Source: CAVPRW01 sp046727435 [NCBI: bacterium]
Lineage (GTDB): Bacteria; Tectomicrobia; Entotheonellia; J063
Reading direction: 5' to 3'
DNA: 7,558 nucleotides
Assembly (NCBI GenBank): GCA_046727435.1
Contig: JBKPCR010000346.1
Location: 1-7,558 of the forward strand
Positions 6,647 to 7,558 of the stretch are shown piece after piece. Position 1 is the first letter of the stretch; every line of letters begins with the position of its first letter. The notes under the pieces were generated by a model. It was given only the letters and a program-made list of their open reading frames with translations. It was not told where the DNA came from and did no database searches. The position numbers were made by a program, and so were the translations under genes.

Positions 6647-6788
6647 TCCAGGAGTCCCATGGCCGAGCCATAGCACACCCGCGGCGGCTCTCATCGTGCG
6701 GCCAAAAAACCGCAATGGAAACAGACGTTTGGTGCTCGCCTGGTCTACTCTAATGCTCACCTCCTTTCGGATTCAGACACTTGCCCTA

Positions 6789-6805
6789 TGCGACTTCGTG
6801 TCGCA
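6789..6805 (+). terminator. Small hairpin at the end of the ars remnant block
   Basis: TGCGAC (6789-6794) pairs perfectly with GTCGCA (6800-6805) across a TTCGT loop. It coincides with the end of the run-on aquaporin frame. The following CTAGCGATTTG has no real T-run, so it is at best a weak or factor-assisted terminator for the arsR transcript. Confidence 0.3.
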
Positions 6806-6809
6806 CTAG

Positions 6810-7048
6810 CGATTTGATTACATCCGTGGATCTGCTGCATAACAAGACGTCAGATCTGCTCGGATTCAGGCTCTTGTCCACTTTTGGTGAACGCCAGATG
6901 ATGGCCCAGCTGATCGCGAGAAGATGGCTCGTTTCTCCTTTGATTCACAAGAATTTTCGAGAGAAAAGCCTGCTGTCAATCGGCCTGTGCTCGAGTCGTC
7001 AACCCGTTTCGTTGATATTCACATTATAAATTATTTTTAACGTCAAAA
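6810..7048. other. Gene-less, increasingly AT-rich intergenic stretch
   Basis: An 82-codon plus-strand frame at 6781-7029 crosses this stretch, but its translation has no recognisable domain and no ribosome binding site. I see no gene, RNA or repeat. Base composition changes from GC-rich to strongly AT-rich after about 6940, which marks the approach to the promoter of the next gene. Confidence 0.6.
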
Positions 7049-7053
7049 TTGAC
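7042..7053. promoter_or_regulatory. Small inverted repeat GTCAA-AA-TTGAC above the promoter
   Basis: Perfect 5-bp arms around a 2-base centre lie 15 bases upstream of the proposed -35 box, within the AT-rich tract. This is a fair position for an activator site, but the arms are short. Confidence 0.25.
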
Positions 7054-7068
7054 AATTACAAATTTTTC

Positions 7069-7097
7069 TTGATTGCTCGAAAAGGTGAGTGTAGGAT
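7069..7097 (+). promoter_or_regulatory. Probable sigma70-type promoter with AT-rich upstream tract
   Basis: TTGATT (7069-7074) and TAGGAT (7092-7097) each match four of six consensus bases and are exactly 17 bases apart. An AT-rich tract of about 48 bases (7021-7068) precedes them, like an UP element, in otherwise GC-rich DNA. Transcription would begin near 7104. Another TTGACA at 7049 lacks a good -10 partner. Confidence 0.42.
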
Positions 7098-7103
7098 GCC
7101 ATT

Positions 7104-7367
7104 TTAATGATCACGACAGCGGGAGGGGGGCTCTTCTCCTCGGGTGAGCTCGGAGGCGCTGTAGCGATAATTGGAGCCATCCCAATGACCATAACCAGGT
7201 GGGTGAGGAGTAGAACTGATGCGCCGCTGCGCGTGTTGAGGCATCTTAGAGGACCGCCGAGGTCTCCCGAGCAAAGCGGCCCTGGAAATTTTGGGCGCTA
7301 TAGACATCGCGTGAGTTTTCTCGCCAGCAACGAGCGGGTAAAGTACACATCCTAAGGAGAGCAAACC
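7104..7367 (+). other. Long putative 5' leader of the right-edge gene
   Basis: About 265 bases separate the proposed transcription start from the next start codon. An 82-codon frame from an ATG at 7107 to 7355 is open here, but it lacks a ribosome binding site, and its arginine-rich translation has no familiar motif. I therefore treat the stretch as untranslated leader. I looked for cobalamin, TPP, SAM and T-box motifs and recognised none. Local complementarity exists (for example around 7153-7166), but no convincing conserved fold is visible. Confidence 0.4.
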
Positions 7368-7558
7368 ATGGCTATGAAAAAAATCGGTCAAGTCGTCACC
7401 CGTCCAGGGCGCCTGCCAAGTGATCCGCCTATTGACATTCCGATCCCCGAGGATTTGATGACCGTGCCCGGCTCTCCCATTCGTCAGAATGAGGTGGATT
7501 TCTATAGCCGGGAATATCCTCTCGAGAGCCAGAATATCGATAATAGTGCCGATCGCCA
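7368..7558 (+). CDS. Unrecognised protein, N-terminal part (runs off the window)
   Basis: An open frame of 63 codons starts at ATG 7368 and continues past the right edge. AAGGAG at 7354-7359, eight bases before the ATG, is a near-ideal ribosome binding site; a second in-frame ATG two codons later is less well placed. The N-terminus (MAMKKIGQVVTRPGRLPSDP) has no signal peptide or membrane segment. It is followed by a proline-rich, acidic stretch PPIDIPIPEDLMTVPGSP and then a polar part (DFYSREYPLESQNIDNSADR). This looks like an extended N-terminal arm of a cytosolic protein. I do not recognise the family, and the visible part is too short for a functional guess. The strong initiation site, long leader and AT-rich promoter suggest a well-expressed, separately regulated gene that is not part of the ars remnants. 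Confidence 0.75.
   Translation, partial: MAMKKIGQVVTRPGRLPSDPPIDIPIPEDLMTVPGSPIRQNEVDFYSREYPLESQNIDNSADR

Larger units (their letters stand above)
6318..6809 (+). pseudogene. Aquaporin/MIP channel, C-terminal remnant fused behind arsC
   Basis: From about 6318 the frame reads NRVAPTANLGPFFIGFTVAV, then LISLFAPITQVGWNPTRDFGPRL and GWGAIAIPGPAGGFWAYIVGSLVGRPLGGL. This matches the last two helices of bacterial glycerol/arsenite-type aquaporins (MIP family). The second NPA box is present as NPT (6417-6425) and is followed by the conserved Arg of the selectivity filter. The first roughly two thirds, including the first NPA box and four helices, are missing. Residues after about 6600 (from VVSSDGLRPG) look unrelated, so the original stop may be lost and the frame simply runs on to 6807-6809. 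A GTG at 6324 could start translation, but without the first half no pore can form. Aquaporins of this kind (AqpS) sit in ars operons and pass arsenite; arsC ahead of it supports that origin. Confidence 0.85.

Noticed and set aside
7107-7355. A small 82-codon gene just after the proposed promoter
   Set aside because: It has no ribosome binding site, an arginine-rich translation without motifs, and lies where a leader is expected. It is kept only as a possible alternative.
1-7558. CRISPR arrays, tandem repeats or toxin-antitoxin and defence genes
   Set aside because: No regularly spaced repeats or hallmark motifs were seen on either strand by eye; only short palindromes are present.

Overview
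The window comes from a GC-rich bacterium whose lineage cannot be fixed from sequence alone. A separate purE and purK pair, TTG start usage and an arsR-arsC-aquaporin type arsenic locus would fit many proteobacteria or uncultured phyla such as NC10 or Rokubacteria; this is a guess. It falls into two parts: an intact housekeeping side (1-3232) and a heavily eroded accessory side (about 3280-7100). A new gene begins at the right edge.

Left side: the end of purE (1-174) overlaps purK (171-1346) by four bases, forming a purine biosynthesis operon. Facing it is a complete SbmA/YddA-type ABC transporter with fused membrane and ATPase domains (1424-3232, minus strand). Just beyond its start lies the 3' half of a tRNA-Arg(ACG) gene (about 3282-3349). 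Its anticodon arm, T arm and CCA are readable, but the 5' acceptor strand is missing. This is what an integration scar at a tRNA gene looks like, and it coincides with the change from intact to decayed sequence.

Accessory side: an IS3-type transposase remnant (3887-4012) is followed by an intact 12-helix MFS transporter (4091-5374). Next come a mer-like operator and the N-terminal DNA-binding part of a MerR-family regulator (5485-5688), then an intact ArsR repressor (5745-6113). A thioredoxin-type arsenate reductase, arsC, is cut off after about 78 authentic codons (6086-6340). It is joined out of frame to the C-terminal third of an aquaporin of the kind often found in ars operons (from about 6318). 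The simplest reading is one deletion that removed the end of arsC, anything between, and the front of the aquaporin gene. If expressed, the surviving cassette would have an arsenite sensor and an MFS pump, but no working ArsC or aquaporin encoded here.

Right side: 6810-7100 has no recognisable gene and becomes AT-rich. A plausible sigma70 promoter (7069-7097) would give a leader of about 265 bases ahead of a well-initiated gene (7368 to the window end) whose product I do not recognise. I see no CRISPR array, rRNA or intact mobile element. The most informative features are the three kinds of scar (tRNA, merR, arsC/aquaporin), which record the decay of a metal-resistance island; I do not see a clearly novel enzyme system.
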